Below are positions 1 to 6,550 of a stretch of DNA of 10,403 nt, one piece after another. The notes under the pieces were generated by a model that was given only the letters and a program-made list of their open reading frames with translations, did no database searches and was not told where the DNA came from. Location of the stretch: positions 1 through 10,403 of the forward strand of contig DATCCR010000175.1 of NCBI GenBank assembly GCA_036511155.1, written 5' to 3'. Made by a program: the position numbers and the translations under genes. Source of the stretch: Bog-756 sp036511155 (GTDB lineage: Bacteria; Actinomycetota; Acidimicrobiia; Acidimicrobiales; RAAP-2). Positions within the stretch are counted from its first letter, which is position 1; each line of letters starts with the position of its first letter.

Positions 1-162
1 CCCGGGCGCTGCGCAGCCGCTCCAGCACCAGGTCGAGGAGGACCGGCCGCCGGGAGCGGTGGCCCCGCATCGCGCTGATCGGGTACTCCACCCCCGTCAG
101 GAAGTTCTGGTACTCCGAGAAGAGGTGGTCTGCCCGAGGACGAACATCTCCTCGGAGTGCAT
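1..162 (-). pseudogene. 5' end of an unrecognised gene with an apparent frameshift, cut by the window edge
   Basis: On the minus strand, ATG at 160-162 opens a frame beginning MHSEEMFVLG with G or C in every third position after the ATG. It then loses coding character and stops. From position 133 downward, the neighbouring frame (starting ADHLFSEYQNFLTG and running through VEYPISAMRGHRSRRPVLLD to the edge) has almost only G or C in third positions and no stop. The switch falls on a GGG run (plus strand CCC, 133-135). One extra G would join the two parts into a single protein. The second frame has no ATG, GTG or TTG before the join, so it cannot easily start by itself. I do not recognise the family. 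It lies 108 bases downstream of RsgA on the same strand. This may be a real frameshift or a homopolymer sequencing error, and the call rests on frame statistics only. Confidence 0.35.
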
Positions 163-270
163 CAACCGCAACGGAATGGCCCGTGGTGCTCGCTCAGCCA
201 CGGGACCAGGGTCACGCGGACACCACCGGCGCACGTCGACCTGCCGACCGGGCACGCCGACCCCCGAGGC

Positions 271-1302
271 TCACGGGCGGTGGCGCCGGTTGCGGTCGCG
301 TCCGCGTTGGCGGGTCGCCTCCGAGCGGGCCTCGTCCCGGGTGGAGCGCTCCTCGACGAAGGCCAGGTACTCGTTCCGCCGCTTCCGCTCCAGCGTGCCG
401 TCGGCCACCGCCCGGTCGAGCGCGCAGCCCGGCGTGCCGACGTGGCTGCAGTCCGAGAACCGGCATTCCTCGGCCAGGGCGTCGAGGTCGGGGAAGCGCG
501 GTGCCTCGTCCTCCTCCTCGCCGTCGTCCCACGTGGTGGCGGCCCGGATGCCCGGCGTGTCGATGATCGCCCCGCCGTCCGACAGCGGCAGCAGCTCGCG
601 GCGGGTGGTGGTGTGGCGGCCCTCGCCGGTGCGGCCGACCTCGCTGGTCTCCTGGGACTCGTCGCCGAGCAGGACGTTGGTGAGCGTCGACTTGCCGGCC
701 CCCGACGCCCCGAGGAGCACGACCGTCCGCCCGGTGGTCAGGGCACGCAACCGCTCGAGGCCCTCGCCGGTCACCGTGCTGGTGGTCACCACCTCGACGC
801 CGTCCAGCACCTCGCCCAGCTCCGCGACGAGCGCCTCGCCGCTGTCGGAGGTGTCGACCTTGGAGAGCACCAGGACCGGGGTAGCTCCCGAGTCGCGGGC
901 GAGCGTGAGCATGTCCCGCAGGCGCCCGCTGCTCACCCGGGTGTCGAGGGCCCAGGTGACGACCACGACGTCGACGTTGGCCGCCATGTGCTGCGGCTCG
1001 TCCCGGCCGGACACCGACTTCCGGACCAGCAGGCTGCGGCGCTCGAGGCGTTGGAGTACCCCCTGGTCGTCGGGCACCAGCCAGTCACCCACCACGACCT
1101 GCGGGCACTCGCGCAGCGGCACCCGCCGGACCTTGCGTGTGCCCTGGAGAGTCGCCCACCCCCGGTCGATGCGGACGACCCGGGCGACCTGCTCAGTTGC
1201 GAAGCCGGCGGTCCGCACCTCGTCCGCACGGGCGCGGTCGAAACCGAGATGGGCGAGGGGATGGGTGCCCTGGTCGTCCGCTGGCGTCACCTGCGAGAGC
1301 AT
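271..1302 (-). CDS. rsgA: Ribosome small subunit-dependent GTPase A
   Basis: This is a circularly permuted GTPase that binds the 30S subunit late in assembly and uses GTP hydrolysis to check maturation and release RbfA (family knowledge). The 343-residue product has an N-terminal OB-fold region (about 35-100), then the permuted G motifs: G4 SKVD at 147-150, P-loop GASGAGKS at 198-205, a GRHTTT switch region at 228-233, and G3 DTPG at 248-251. A zinc knuckle follows with C280, C285, H287 and C293, in the expected Cys-x4-Cys-x-His-x5-Cys spacing. The tail is short and very basic, suiting rRNA contact. The usual NKxD motif reads SKVD here, a mild variation. I chose the ATG at 1302 (MLSQVTP). A longer frame begins 13 codons upstream, but its extra residues are unlike the family. 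No Shine-Dalgarno is visible. It is divergent from the small gene at 1420. Confidence 0.96.
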   Translation of the reverse strand: MLSQVTPADDQGTHPLAHLGFDRARADEVRTAGFATEQVARVVRIDRGWATLQGTRKVRRVPLRECPQVVVGDWLVPDDQGVLQRLERRSLLVRKSVSGRDEPQHMAANVDVVVVTWALDTRVSSGRLRDMLTLARDSGATPVLVLSKVDTSDSGEALVAELGEVLDGVEVVTTSTVTGEGLERLRALTTGRTVVLLGASGAGKSTLTNVLLGDESQETSEVGRTGEGRHTTTRRELLPLSDGGAIIDTPGIRAATTWDDGEEEDEAPRFPDLDALAEECRFSDCSHVGTPGCALDRAVADGTLERKRRNEYLAFVEERSTRDEARSEATRQRGRDRNRRHRP

Positions 1303-1366
1303 ACGACCGCAGCGTCGGCGCACCCCGGCCTGTCGACACACCGGGAGGGTGGCCCCGTCCCCGCGC

Positions 1367-1372
1367 TAGCGT
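1367..1372 (+). promoter_or_regulatory. -10-like box TAGCGT upstream of the 1420 gene
   Basis: TAGCGT fits the actinobacterial TANNNT -10 pattern and would start transcription near 1379, about 40 bases before the ATG at 1420. No convincing -35 hexamer is seen at 17-18 bases upstream. Confidence 0.3.
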
Positions 1373-1419
1373 CCCCAATCGTCCGACGTCGCCGGTCGGA
1401 CCAGCCGGAGGAGTCAGCC

Positions 1420-1854
1420 ATGCTCGGTCGCAACGACTACACCCGCTCGGAGGTCGACGTCGCACGGGCTCGCATCGAAGACGCCACGGCCCGCTTCGGT
1501 GCGATGGCCTCGGCCGCGGCCAAGGATCCCAAGGCGGCGAAGGCGCTGACCGCTTTCGAGGCGACCTACTTCAACGACCTGGTGCTGGTGCTCGACCGCC
1601 TGTTCGTCCACCGGGTGCGGAAGGTGGCCGGCAGCGACGGCAACCCGCTGAACGAAGTGGAGCTTCTGGTCGACTCGCTGATGCTGAACGGCGGTGACCT
1701 GCGGGCGCTGAGCCCTATCAAGTACGTGCCGGCCAACTCGGTACTCCACCTCGAGTTGGGCGACGAGATCCGGCTGTCGGCCGACGACTTCACCCGGCTG
1801 TCGTCGGCGTTCTTCGCCGAGCTCGAGGCCAAGTTCCTCTCCGGGCCCCGGTAG
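1420..1854 (+). CDS. Conserved protein of unknown function, 144 aa
   Basis: ATG at 1420 is preceded by a perfect Shine-Dalgarno GGAGGAG at 1407-1413, six bases away, which fixes the start even though the frame stays open upstream. The product is soluble and mixed alpha/beta, with no signal peptide or membrane segment. Residues 10-45 form a charged, Ala-rich helix. The central block, about 46-95, carries FNDLVLVLDRLFVHRVR, then GNPLNEV and a DSLMLNGG turn. The C-terminal block, about 100-140, reads IKYVPANSVLHLELGDEIRL and ends in an amphipathic FFAELEAKFL helix. I have the impression from memory of similar actinobacterial proteins with the NPLNEV and LGDEIRL segments, but I know no function. 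It stands alone on its strand, divergent from rsgA and tail-to-tail with the aldo/keto reductase, with only 5 bases between the stops. It is probably a single-gene transcript. Confidence 0.88.
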   Translation: MLGRNDYTRSEVDVARARIEDATARFGAMASAAAKDPKAAKALTAFEATYFNDLVLVLDRLFVHRVRKVAGSDGNPLNEVELLVDSLMLNGGDLRALSPIKYVPANSVLHLELGDEIRLSADDFTRLSSAFFAELEAKFLSGPR

Positions 1855-1859
1855 ACCGA

Positions 1860-2780
1860 TCAGCTCGCCGGAGGGGCGAGCGCGTCGACCTCGGCCACCT
1901 CGCCGGGGGTGAGCACCCAGGCGGCCGCCGCCGCGTTCGCCCGCACCTGGGCGGGCGAGGTCGCCCCGGCGATGACCGACGCCACCACCGGTTTGGCGGC
2001 CAGCCAGGCCAGGGCCAGTTCGAGGACCGAGTGGCCCCGTTCGGCGGCCCACGCGGTCGCCGCGTCGACGATGTCGAAGTTCCGGTCGGACAGCATGCCG
2101 CCCCCGCCTTGGCCGAAGTGGACCAGCCGGGTGCCGGCAGGGGCGTCCTCGCCCCGGGTGTACTTGCCCGAGAGCATGCCGCTGGCCAGCGGGTAGTAGG
2201 GGAGATAGCCGATACCCAGCAGCTCGGCCTCGGGTACCGCCTCGGCTTCATCATCCCGCTGGAGCAGGTTCCACTGGTTCTGGACCGAGACGAACCGCGC
2301 CCCGCCGCCGGCCGCCGCCTCCGCCTCGCGCAGCTGGGCGGCGCTGAAGTTGGAACAGCCGATCTCCAGGACCTTGCCTTCGCGCACCAGTTCGTCGAGC
2401 GCCCCCAAGGTGTCGGCGATGGGCGTGGTGTCGTCCGGGCGGTGCAGTTGGTAGAGGTCGATGCGGTCGGTGTCGAGTTTGGCCAGGCTCCGTTCGACCG
2501 CAGTCCGAACGTACTCCGGTGCGGCTCCGCCCTCTCCGCCGTCCACCGGACTGGCGAACTTGGTGCCGATGACGATCCTGTCGCGCCGGGAGCCGAGGGC
2601 CTTGGCCAGCCGGGCCTCGCTCTCGAGGTACGAGTCTGCGGTGTCGAAGAAGGTGATGCCGGCCTCGAGGGCGGCGTCCACCACCGGCGAGACGGCGTCC
2701 TCCTCCATGAAGAACCCGAAGTTGTTGGTGCCGAGGCCGATGACCGATACCTCGAGGGAGCCGATGCGTCGCGTGTCCAT
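1860..2780 (-). CDS. Aldo/keto reductase family oxidoreductase
   Basis: An NAD(P)H-dependent (beta/alpha)8-barrel reductase that interconverts carbonyls and alcohols; the substrate cannot be told. The 306-residue length is normal for bacterial members. The product begins MDTRRIGSLEVSVIGLGTNN, the usual N-terminal beta hairpin plus first strand. The catalytic tetrad is complete: D46 and Y51 (in FDTADSY), K74 (GTKF) and H113 (LHRPD). GCSNFS at 141-146 and the PLASGMLSGKYT stretch near 197-208 are family signatures. The C-terminal part lines up with the cofactor-binding region (SVIAGATSPAQVRAN). The start at 2780 matches the family N-terminus. No Shine-Dalgarno is present, but a -10-like TAGTAC lies 7 bases before the ATG, suggesting a leaderless mRNA. 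It is divergent from the GNAT gene, with 82 bases between the starts. It could support carbonyl chemistry by the nearby monooxygenase and dehydrogenase, but that is inference. Confidence 0.93.
   Translation of the reverse strand: MDTRRIGSLEVSVIGLGTNNFGFFMEEDAVSPVVDAALEAGITFFDTADSYLESEARLAKALGSRRDRIVIGTKFASPVDGGEGGAAPEYVRTAVERSLAKLDTDRIDLYQLHRPDDTTPIADTLGALDELVREGKVLEIGCSNFSAAQLREAEAAAGGGARFVSVQNQWNLLQRDDEAEAVPEAELLGIGYLPYYPLASGMLSGKYTRGEDAPAGTRLVHFGQGGGGMLSDRNFDIVDAATAWAAERGHSVLELALAWLAAKPVVASVIAGATSPAQVRANAAAAAWVLTPGEVAEVDALAPPAS
1863..1881. terminator. Hairpin at the convergent gene ends near 1857
   Basis: GCTCGCC (1863-1869) and GGCGAGC (1875-1881) form a perfect 7-bp stem with a GGAGG loop, just past the stop of the 1420 gene. 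It lies within the last codons of the aldo/keto reductase. No T-run follows on either strand. Such U-less GC stems may work as terminators in actinobacteria, but the stem also overlaps coding sequence, so this is a tentative call. Confidence 0.35.
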
Positions 2781-2787
2781 GGGAGAG

Positions 2788-2793
2788 GTACTA
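2788..2793 (-). promoter_or_regulatory. -10-like box TAGTAC, possible leaderless start of the aldo/keto reductase
   Basis: Read on the minus strand, TAGTAC ends exactly 7 bases before the ATG at 2780, so the predicted transcript would begin at the start codon. The last base differs from the TANNNT pattern. No Shine-Dalgarno is present, which is what a leaderless gene would show. Confidence 0.3.
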
Positions 2794-2850
2794 CCACCCG
2801 ACGAGATCCCACGAACCGCGAACCGTCGGGCGGGGGCCGGGAAGCGGTGC

Positions 2851-2856
2851 CATCCT
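2851..2856 (+). promoter_or_regulatory. -10-like box CATCCT, possible leaderless start of the GNAT gene
   Basis: CATCCT keeps the key A at position 2 and T at position 6 of a -10 element. It ends 6 bases before the GTG at 2863, so transcription could begin at that codon. The GGGA that follows is only 2 bases from the GTG, too close to act as a Shine-Dalgarno for it. Confidence 0.28.
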
Positions 2857-2862
2857 GGGACG

Positions 2863-3408
2863 GTGATCCCCATGCTCGAGACCGATCGACTCGTGCTGCG
2901 ACCGTTCGCCGACGATGACCTCGACGCACTGGCCGGGCTCCATGCCGAGGCGACCTTCTGGTGGTTCCCACTTCGCCGAGGGATGACGGAGGAGGAGACG
3001 GCGGCATTCCTCGACCGGGTGATCGAGCAGAGCGGCGACCCCGGTCGGCCGGCGTTCCACGCAGTCACGGAACGGGCGACAGGCTCGCTCATCGGTTGGG
3101 CCGGGTTGTCGGTGCCCGACTTCCTCCCGGAAATCCTCCCGGCAGTCGAGGTGGGATGGAGGCTCGGTATCGACCACCGGGGGAAGGGGTACGCCACCGA
3201 AGCTGCAGCGGCTGCTCTGCTCTGGGGCTTCGATGAGCTGGGGCTCGACGAGATCGTCTCGATCTACGAGCCCGAGAACCTTCCGTCGGGCCGCGTCATG
3301 GATCGGCTCGGCTTCGGTCCGGGGTCGGCCATGACGGAGCCGGAGCGGGGCCTTCCCCTGCTGGTGCGGAGGCTCACGTCGGGCGACTGGCGCACCCGGG
3401 ACCGCTGA
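2863..3408 (+). CDS. GNAT family N-acetyltransferase, RimJ/RimL-like
   Basis: Transfers an acetyl group from acetyl-CoA to an amine, typically a protein N-terminus or small molecule in the RimJ/RimL branch; the true substrate is unknown. With GTG at 2863 the product is 181 residues. It opens VIPMLETDRLVLRPF, the characteristic N-terminus of this branch, which is why I prefer GTG over the in-frame ATG at 2872 (178 residues). The acetyl-CoA pyrophosphate-binding loop is RGKGYATEA at 106-114. Motif B contains N139 and the PSGRVMDRLGF segment at 141-151. A Trp-rich stretch (FWWFP, 32-36) lies in the variable substrate region. It reads away from the aldo/keto reductase and converges on the monooxygenase gene with 25 bases between the stops. 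It is likely monocistronic. Confidence 0.9.
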   Translation: MIPMLETDRLVLRPFADDDLDALAGLHAEATFWWFPLRRGMTEEETAAFLDRVIEQSGDPGRPAFHAVTERATGSLIGWAGLSVPDFLPEILPAVEVGWRLGIDHRGKGYATEAAAAALLWGFDELGLDEIVSIYEPENLPSGRVMDRLGFGPGSAMTEPERGLPLLVRRLTSGDWRTRDR

Positions 3409-3433
3409 CCGACGACGGGCCCTGTCCTCACCG

Positions 3434-5362
3434 TCAGTCGAGGACGAAGTCGGCGAGGTCCGGCTCGCGGGTCCACGTCCAGTAGTCGACGATCCGCCAG
3501 GGGCTGAGCACGTGGATCTCGCCGGCCGAGTTCTTGAAGAACGAGTGCTCGATCGAGGGCTGGGACCACACCAGGCCCCGCATCTCGCGCTGGGACCGTT
3601 CGTGCCAGTCCTCGTAGCGCTCGGGCCGGGGCTCCATGGTCGAGTGCCCGCCGGCAAGGAGCGACTCGAGGCATTGGGTGATGTACCGCATCTGACACTC
3701 GGAGTGGAAGATGAGGCTTCCGCCGTGGGCCAGGTTGGTGCCCGGGCCGTACATGCAGAAGAAATTGGGGAAGCCGGGCACGGTGATCCCGAGGTAGGCC
3801 GCCGGCCGCTCGCCCCACATGGTCCGCAGGTCGACGCCGTCTCGCCCGACGATGGTCATGGGGAACAGGACCTCGGTGGCCCGGAAGCCGGTTGCGTACA
3901 CCAGCACGTCCGCCGGGTACCGCTCGCCGTCCGCTGTCACCACGGCGTCAGGCTCGATGTGGTCGATGGGAGTGCGGACCAGGTCGACATTCTCGCGGGT
4001 GAGCGCCCCGAGCCACGCCCCGTTGTCCTGCAGGGTCCGCTTGCCGGTGGCCGGGTAGTCGGGCACCACCTTGGCGATGAGATCCGGATTGTCGCCGACC
4101 TGGCCGACGATCCAGTCCGTGAACATCTGGCGGGTGAGGTCGTTGATCTCACTCACCGCCCGCTGCTGGTCCGGGTAGTCCGGGTCGACCCGGGCGGCTT
4201 CGAGCCCTTTGTCGCAGCCGGGCCAGAAGATGAGGAATCTGTACCACCGGCCGTAGAAGGGGAGGTGGCGCAGCGCCCATCGCACGCCCGGCCCGACGGT
4301 GGCGTGGTAGTTCGGGTTGGGGAACATCCACTGAGCCGTACGCTGGAACACGGTCAGGTGACCGACTTCGGGGGCAATGGTCGGGGCGATCTGGAACCCG
4401 CTGGCCCCGGCGCCGATCATGGCCACCCGCTTGCCCGCCAGGTCCACGTCGTGGTCCCAGCGGGCGGAGTGGAAGGCCGGCCCGGCAAAGGCGCCGGCGC
4501 CCTCGATCTCGGGGACGTGCGGCCGGTTGAGCTGGCCGACCGCCGAGATGACGGCCCGGGCCGTGAGCACCTCCTCGGTGCCGTCGGCGGCACGGATCCG
4601 CACCGCCCAGGTTGCCGAGTCCTCGTCCCAAGTGGCCCCCGACACCTCGGTCTCCCACCGCACGTGGGGGCCGATGCCGTGCTTGTCCATCACCGACTGG
4701 AAGTACCGCTGCAGCTCGGGCTGCCCGGCGAAGTACTCGGTCCAGTGGTCGCTCGGCTCGAACGAATAGCAGTAGAAGTGGTTGCCGACGTCGACCCGGG
4801 CCCCGGGGTAGGAGTTCTCCCACCAGGTTCCGCCGACCCCGGCGTTCTTCTCGACGATGGTGAACGGGATGCCCGCCTCTTGGAGCCGGATACCGGCCAG
4901 TAGGCCGGACTGCCCGCAGCCGATGACCACCACCGGGAAGGATGCGCGCTCGGCCGCCGTACCCACCGGGTCCACCCGCCGGGCGTCGCGTCCGTCGAGC
5001 TCCATCTCCTCGAGCAGCAGGGGCACGTACTCCTCGGGCACCTCCTCGCAGACCAGCCACGTCATCATCTCGTGGAGCAGCTCGGAGGAGATCGGCTCGG
5101 GCTCGGGGCAACCCCGGTCACGGTAGTCGCGGATCACCTCGAGGGCGAGGGCCCGTGCCGCCGCCTTGTCCTCCTCGGTCATGTAGCCCTGGACCTCGTT
5201 GAGGAAGAGCCCGGCGGGCCGTAGCCGACCGCGGATCAGTTCCGGGTCACCGGACATGTGGACCAGGGAGAGGAGCAGGGTCGGGATCGACACGTCGAGG
5301 AGGGCCTCGGCGATCTCCTCGTCCGGGGTGTCGAATGGCTCGCCGGCGTGGGGGTTGCGCAT
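3434..5362 (-). CDS. Flavin-containing Baeyer-Villiger monooxygenase, 4-hydroxyacetophenone monooxygenase-like
   Basis: A type I Baeyer-Villiger enzyme: uses NADPH, FAD and O2 to insert oxygen next to a ketone carbonyl, giving an ester or lactone. The first Rossmann motif GCGQSG is at 148-153. GGTWWENSYPGARVD follows at about 177-191. The family fingerprint FAGPAFHSARWD is at 292-303, of the FxGxxxHxxxW(P/D) form with Asp last. The NADPH motif GAGASG is at 317-322 and YATGF at 489-493. An acidic helical N-terminal extension of about 140 residues precedes the FAD domain, as in 4-hydroxyacetophenone monooxygenase, whose length (about 640) also fits the 642 residues here. Start: ATG at 5362 has AGGAGAGG (plus strand CCTCTCCT, 5371-5378) 8 bases upstream; a frame open to 5425 adds 21 unlikely residues. 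It is divergent from the alcohol dehydrogenase, which could supply its ketone. The native substrate is not readable from sequence. Confidence 0.93.
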   Translation of the reverse strand: MRNPHAGEPFDTPDEEIAEALLDVSIPTLLLSLVHMSGDPELIRGRLRPAGLFLNEVQGYMTEEDKAAARALALEVIRDYRDRGCPEPEPISSELLHEMMTWLVCEEVPEEYVPLLLEEMELDGRDARRVDPVGTAAERASFPVVVIGCGQSGLLAGIRLQEAGIPFTIVEKNAGVGGTWWENSYPGARVDVGNHFYCYSFEPSDHWTEYFAGQPELQRYFQSVMDKHGIGPHVRWETEVSGATWDEDSATWAVRIRAADGTEEVLTARAVISAVGQLNRPHVPEIEGAGAFAGPAFHSARWDHDVDLAGKRVAMIGAGASGFQIAPTIAPEVGHLTVFQRTAQWMFPNPNYHATVGPGVRWALRHLPFYGRWYRFLIFWPGCDKGLEAARVDPDYPDQQRAVSEINDLTRQMFTDWIVGQVGDNPDLIAKVVPDYPATGKRTLQDNGAWLGALTRENVDLVRTPIDHIEPDAVVTADGERYPADVLVYATGFRATEVLFPMTIVGRDGVDLRTMWGERPAAYLGITVPGFPNFFCMYGPGTNLAHGGSLIFHSECQMRYITQCLESLLAGGHSTMEPRPERYEDWHERSQREMRGLVWSQPSIEHSFFKNSAGEIHVLSPWRIVDYWTWTREPDLADFVLD

Positions 5363-5370
5363 GTCCGTGG

Positions 5371-5378
5371 CCTCTCCT
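5371..5378 (-). promoter_or_regulatory. Shine-Dalgarno AGGAGAGG deciding the monooxygenase start
   Basis: On the minus strand AGGAGAGG ends 8 bases before the ATG at 5362. No comparable site precedes the upstream in-frame ATG at 5425, so the shorter start is preferred. Confidence 0.7.
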
Positions 5379-5471
5379 GGCTCGTCACCGTTGGTGCCCG
5401 GGACTTCCCCGCCGCAATCGGACACGACCGGGCCGCTTACCGGCGCGGTGTGCCACAGTACTCAACGACCC

Positions 5472-5487
5472 GGTCGGGACCCCGACC
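5472..5487. promoter_or_regulatory. Perfect inverted repeat in the divergent monooxygenase/dehydrogenase promoter region
   Basis: GGTCGGG (5472-5478) and CCCGACC (5481-5487) are perfect 7-base arms around a 2-base spacer. It overlaps a second small palindrome, GACCCGGTC (5467-5475). The site is 17 bases before the GTG of the dehydrogenase and about 110 bases before the monooxygenase start. The short spacer suits a dimeric repressor's operator, such as a TetR-type protein, better than an RNA hairpin. No regulator gene is in the window. Confidence 0.4.
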
Positions 5488-5503
5488 TGAGTGAGGGGGA
5501 TCC

Positions 5504-6529
5504 GTGCGGCACGTGTTGATCGAAGGACCCGGCCGTGTCCGGGTGGACGAGGCCCCCGACCCGTCGCCGCCCGGCCCGGGCGGTGCCGTGGTGTCGGTCG
5601 ATGCCACCGCCATCTGCGGCTCGGACATGCACTTCTACGACGGCGACCTCGACCTCGGCATGGCCATCCCGGTCGGCCACGAGTTCCTCGGCACCGTGCT
5701 CGAGGTCGGACCCGACGTGAAGCGCTTTCGTGTTGGCGACCGGGTGTTGACGGCGTCGGTGGCCGGGTGTGGGGTCTGCGACGGATGCGCCACCGGCGAC
5801 CCGGTCCGCTGCGTCGAGGGCCCCAAGGTCTTCGGGTCGGGCATGCTTCCCGGCGGCCAGGCCACCGCCGTCGCCGTACCGGCCGCCGACTTCCAGATGC
5901 TGCGCATCCCCGATGGCATGGATGACGAGGCGGCCCTGCTGTTGACCGACAACCTGTCTACCGGGTGGGCCGGGGCCCAGCGGGCGGAGTTCGCCCCGGG
6001 TGGGACGGTCGTGGTGCTGGGTCTGGGTGCCGTCGGCCTGTGCGCGGTGCGCTCCGCCCTGGCGCTGGGTGCCGGCCGGGTGCTGGCCGTCGACCCGGTC
6101 GAGGGGCGGCGGGCCCGGGCCGTCGACTCCGGAGCGGAGGCGGTCGACGGCCCGACGGTCGATACGGTGCTGGAGGCGACCGGCGGCCGGGGCGCCGACG
6201 CCGTCATCGACGCAGTGGCCAATGACGCGACACTCGATGCCGCCCTGGCCGCCGTGCGTCCCGGCGGAACGGTGTCCGTTATCGGGGTGCACGACCTCGA
6301 GCCGTATCCGCTGCCGGCCCTCATGACCCTGTTCCGCAGCGTGACGCTCCGGATGACCACGGCCCCGGTGCACCGGACCTGGTCCGAGCTCGTCCCGATG
6401 GTCCAGAACGGCCGGCTGCGGACCGACGGCGTCTTCACGCACGAGTTCGCCCTCGACGACGCGGCGGCCGCCTATGCGGCGGTGGCGGAGCGCAGCCCCG
6501 ATTGCATCAAGGTGCTGCTCCGGCCCTGA
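5504..6529 (+). CDS. Zinc-dependent alcohol dehydrogenase
   Basis: A medium-chain, NAD(P)-dependent, zinc-binding dehydrogenase that oxidises an alcohol to an aldehyde or ketone; 341 residues, a normal length. Catalytic-zinc ligands are C38 (ICGSD), H59 with E60 (GHEF), and D149 (LLTDNLSTGW). A complete structural-zinc lobe is present with C89, C92, C95 and C103. The GroES-like fold takes up about 1-130. The Rossmann domain starts at GLGAVG, 173-178, followed by an acidic residue in AVDP that would favour NAD+. The LTDN segment places it near the formaldehyde- and threonine-dehydrogenase-like branch. Start: GTG at 5504, giving MRHVLIEGPGRVRV, with GAGGGGGA at 5493-5500, a close but usable ribosome site. 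It is divergent from the monooxygenase across 141 bases that contain a palindrome. The pair could run alcohol to ketone to ester; that link is inferred from position. Confidence 0.94.
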   Translation: MRHVLIEGPGRVRVDEAPDPSPPGPGGAVVSVDATAICGSDMHFYDGDLDLGMAIPVGHEFLGTVLEVGPDVKRFRVGDRVLTASVAGCGVCDGCATGDPVRCVEGPKVFGSGMLPGGQATAVAVPAADFQMLRIPDGMDDEAALLLTDNLSTGWAGAQRAEFAPGGTVVVLGLGAVGLCAVRSALALGAGRVLAVDPVEGRRARAVDSGAEAVDGPTVDTVLEATGGRGADAVIDAVANDATLDAALAAVRPGGTVSVIGVHDLEPYPLPALMTLFRSVTLRMTTAPVHRTWSELVPMVQNGRLRTDGVFTHEFALDDAAAAYAAVAERSPDCIKVLLRP

Positions 6530-6550
6530 CGGGTCCGGTGCCGGTCAGGG
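6524..6550. terminator. Bidirectional terminator-like hairpin holding both stop codons
   Basis: CCCTGAC (6524-6530) and GTCAGGG (6544-6550) form a perfect 7-bp stem. The 13-base interior can add two G-C pairs past a G-G mismatch. The TGA of the dehydrogenase and the TGA of the opposing DUF3052 gene each lie in one arm. There is no U-tract on either side. Opposing TGA codons always pair over three bases, so only four of the seven pairs are beyond chance expectation. Confidence 0.4.

Noticed and set aside
157..1419. Upstream extension of the 1420 gene, in frame
   Set aside because: It runs antisense through rsgA, while GGAGGAG directly before the ATG at 1420 marks the real start.
2781..3197. 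Upstream extension of the aldo/keto reductase by 139 codons
   Set aside because: The extension is antisense to the GNAT gene, and family homology begins exactly at MDTRRIGSLEVS.
3405..3437. CTGAC/GTCAG inverted repeat at the GNAT and monooxygenase ends as a terminator
   Set aside because: Three of the five pairs come automatically from opposing TGA stops, the loop is 23 bases and the inner GGGCCC is too small, so it is weaker than the stem at 6524-6550.
3512..4903. A 463-codon open frame on the plus strand
   Set aside because: It is antisense to the monooxygenase, rich in Val/Gly/His/Arg/Pro with no motif, and is a by-product of G/C third positions on the coding strand.
5363..5425. Longer monooxygenase start with 21 more residues
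   Set aside because: AGGAGAGG is placed for the ATG at 5362, and no ribosome site precedes 5425.
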